A DNA stretch of 64,000 nt from Bacillota bacterium. GTDB lineage: Bacteria; Bacillota; Clostridia; Acetivibrionales; DSM-27016. Location of the stretch: NCBI GenBank assembly GCA_023390115.1, contig JAEWDM010000036.1:29144-93143 (forward strand), written 5' to 3'. The position numbers were made by a program, and so were the translations under genes. The stretch's first letter is position 1. Each line of letters opens with the position of its first letter. The notes beneath the pieces were generated by a model that was not told the DNA's origin, ran no database searches, and saw nothing but the letters and a program-made list of their open reading frames with translations. Positions 62,289 through 64,000 of this stretch are shown piece by piece.

Positions 62289-63482
62289 ATGAGTGAGAGA
62301 AAATATGGAAATGAATATGGATTTATGACAAGAGCGGTGCATGCGGGAAATGATGTGGATAAGGATACGGGAGCTATCAAGCGTCCCATAACCATGGCAA
62401 ACAGCTATGAGTTGCCCTATGACCCTTCGGCGCTCAGTTGGAGCAGTGCGGGAAAAGCTCTTTATACCCGTAACGGGGGCTCAAACCAGCAGTATTTGCA
62501 GGAAAAGCTCTGTATGCTGGAAGGAGGCGAGGATTGTGCTGTACTTGCTTCGGGGGTTGCCGCATTGTCGGGAATATTTTTTACATTATTAAAAAGCGGA
62601 GATCATGTTGTTTTTTCCAACGTGACCTACATTGCGGTATACCGCCTGCTCAACGAGCTGCTGCCAGAGAAATACGGCATTGGCACAACACTTGTTGACA
62701 CTGCGGACTTAGAAGCAGTAAAAGCTTCTATCCGGCCCAATACAAAGCTTATACATATAGAAACTCCTGCCAATCCTACTTTAAAAGTAAGTGATATTGA
62801 AGAAATTGCGAAAATAGCCCATGAAGCGGGTGCCCTGCTTTCTGTTGACAATACCTTTGCGTCGCCATACAACCAGAGGCCGCTTGAATTAGGGGCTGAC
62901 CTTTGCGTGGAAAGCCTGACCAAATACATTAATGGGCACGGAGATGCAATGGGCGGGGCAGTTGTTGGTTCAAAGGAAATCATTAATAAAATAAGATTGG
63001 AGGCTATGATTAATGCAGGAGGTGTAATCAGCCCGTTCAATGCGTGGATGATTATGCGGGGTGCTGTTACACTTCCTCTTAGAATGGAGCAGCATAATAA
63101 AAATGCTATTGCGGTGGCAAGGTTTTTAGAAGGAATCAATTCAGTGAGATTTGTTTCGTATCCGGGACTTGAAAGTCATCCGGGGCACAGCATTGCTAAA
63201 AAGCAGATGGTGAATGGATATTCGGGAGTGATGGCTTTTGGGCTCAAAGCCGACCATGACATGCATAACCGTTTCGTCAGTCATCTTAAGGTTATAACCT
63301 CTGCGGTATCTTTAGGGCACGACGAAAGCCTGATTGTGTTTCTGGGGGAGGAGGATGAACGCCAGTACCTTTATCCCGAGGAATTTCGCGGAGGCTTTTT
63401 CCGTTTAAGCGTTGGTATTGAGGATGCCGAGGATATAATCTGGGATATCCGCCAAGCACTTGATAAAATAGGCTTGAAGTAG
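62289..63482 (+). CDS. Cys/Met metabolism PLP enzyme (cystathionine gamma-synthase/gamma-lyase family)
   Basis: The 397-aa protein is a trans-sulfuration PLP enzyme: TRAVHAGNDVDKDTGAIKRP near residue 14, YTRNGGSNQQYLQEKL near 58, SVDNTFASPYNQRPLELGAD near 187, and SLTKYINGHGDAMGG near 217 with the Schiff-base Lys. It may be cystathionine gamma-synthase, gamma-lyase or methionine gamma-lyase; sequence alone does not decide. The start ATG 62289 follows AAGGAAGA. hom, which feeds the same pathway, lies about 7 kb upstream. Confidence 0.9.
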   Translation: MSERKYGNEYGFMTRAVHAGNDVDKDTGAIKRPITMANSYELPYDPSALSWSSAGKALYTRNGGSNQQYLQEKLCMLEGGEDCAVLASGVAALSGIFFTLLKSGDHVVFSNVTYIAVYRLLNELLPEKYGIGTTLVDTADLEAVKASIRPNTKLIHIETPANPTLKVSDIEEIAKIAHEAGALLSVDNTFASPYNQRPLELGADLCVESLTKYINGHGDAMGGAVVGSKEIINKIRLEAMINAGGVISPFNAWMIMRGAVTLPLRMEQHNKNAIAVARFLEGINSVRFVSYPGLESHPGHSIAKKQMVNGYSGVMAFGLKADHDMHNRFVSHLKVITSAVSLGHDESLIVFLGEEDERQYLYPEEFRGGFFRLSVGIEDAEDIIWDIRQALDKIGLK

Positions 63483-63713
63483 GGACATTTCTCACAAACT
63501 AAATGTTTTGTTTTTCGAAGCAGGGACATTTCAATATTTCCTTATGCTAAAGGTGTGTTATCTTAATATACTCTCTCAACGAGAATTTATATTGAGTACT
63601 ATAGGGGGTTACAGGGAGTTCAAGAATTGATAAAGGGTGTACAGACATAGCTGTAATGAACTTTTTTACAGTTGTTCTTAAAAAGACTTGAAGATTTAAA
63701 CTTTTACCAAAAG
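63483..63713. other. Gene-free stretch with GGGACATT motifs and small palindromes
   Basis: GGGACATTTCTCA (63482-63494) and GGGACATTTCA (63523-63533) are direct copies of the dispersed motif. CTGTAA...TTACAG and AACTTTT-ACC-AAAAGTT are small perfect palindromes further right. No gene is evident. Confidence 0.5.
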
Positions 63714-64000
63714 TTACTGTATGCTTAAGCCTGCCAGCTCATCGAATATGCTTTTGTATAAAGCATTGCCGGAGCTGAGCAGCTCATAGCCTCTTGAAAG
63801 CATGCGTGAGCAGCCGGATATGGTTATGTTGTGCATGCTGCAGCAGATTTGCCTGTAGCCCAGCCCGCACAGCACCCTCAGAACATAGGCGCTGAATGCC
63901 CTGAATTCCTGCATCTTCCTTTTGCCGCTTGGGGCCAGTCCGGCTTCCTTAGGAAGCATAAGACTGCTGGATATAAAAGAGATGACCTTTGCTGCGGGAA
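63714..64000 (-). CDS. Partial gene of unknown function running off the right edge
   Basis: The reading frame is open from 64000 to the stop at 63714, at least 95 codons. It includes FRAFSAYVLRVLCGLGYRQI and CSMHNITISGCSRMLSRGYE. The first internal ATG is at 63959. I recognise no family; a helix-turn-helix-like segment is possible. The start lies beyond the window. Confidence 0.4.
   Translation of the reverse strand, partial: PAAKVISFISSSLMLPKEAGLAPSGKRKMQEFRAFSAYVLRVLCGLGYRQICCSMHNITISGCSRMLSRGYELLSSGNALYKSIFDELAGLSIQ

Overview
The window looks like chromosomal DNA from a spore-forming, anaerobe-type member of the Clostridia (Bacillota). The grounds are spoIVA, a Clostridia-like core gene order, Bacillota-style sigma-A promoters (several with an extended -10 TGNTATAAT), strong GGAGG ribosome binding sites with many TTG/GTG starts, and paralogue types such as YesMN/LplBC, ECF transporters and DUF3842/DUF815/DUF5685. 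No rRNA, tRNA or CRISPR array was seen.

Layout. 1-3.4 kb: class Ic aminotransferase and a KhtT/KhtU-type cation/proton antiporter pair. 3.5-7.5 kb: purB, a GntR regulator, a DedA protein and mtnA. 7.6-13.9 kb: yceD-rpmF, a DUF512 radical-SAM protein, der, plsY, gpsA and a lipid kinase. 14-15.5 kb: spoIVA. 15.5-16.9 kb: a small accessory island, flanked by a 100-bp direct duplication of the spoIVA 3' end plus terminator, carrying a UPF0175/DUF3368 toxin-antitoxin pair and a palindromic element. 17-25.9 kb: phosphosugar mutase, HD-GYP protein, dnaE, a TRAP (MtrB) homologue, pfkA, thioesterase. 26-35.6 kb: pgsA, DUF815 ATPase, DUF5685 and J-domain proteins, envelope genes (3D-domain protein, amidase) and a DUF6323-DUF6179-DUF3842 cluster. 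35.7-45.8 kb: HAD phosphatase, mutS2, typA, mltG, trmR, a U32 protein and a class B PBP. 45.8-46.2 kb: a strong promoter without an ORF plus a 188-bp inverted-repeat element. 46.2-53.5 kb: nitroreductase, then a YesM/YesN two-component system with an LplB/LplC/LipO-type sugar ABC transporter. 53.8-59.3 kb: homoserine dehydrogenase, a U32-like protein and an ECF transporter operon. 59.5-62 kb: a decaying locus (carbohydrate-binding fragment, broken histidine kinase, response regulator, truncated VTC polymerase, intact DUF4956). 62.3 kb to the end: a trans-sulfuration enzyme and a partial unknown gene.

The most striking direct observations are a 98-bp internal micro-inversion that splits the DUF3368 toxin gene (re-inverting it in silico restores a full-length ORF), the spoIVA-tail duplication bounding that island, the eroded VTC/DUF4956 locus, the long inverted repeat at 46.03-46.22 kb, and a TRAP homologue in a clostridial context. 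I saw no unmistakable new defence or biosynthetic system. The best candidates for undescribed function are the DUF6323-DUF6179-DUF3842 cluster, the DUF5685/J-domain pair and the promoter-plus-palindrome region near 46 kb.
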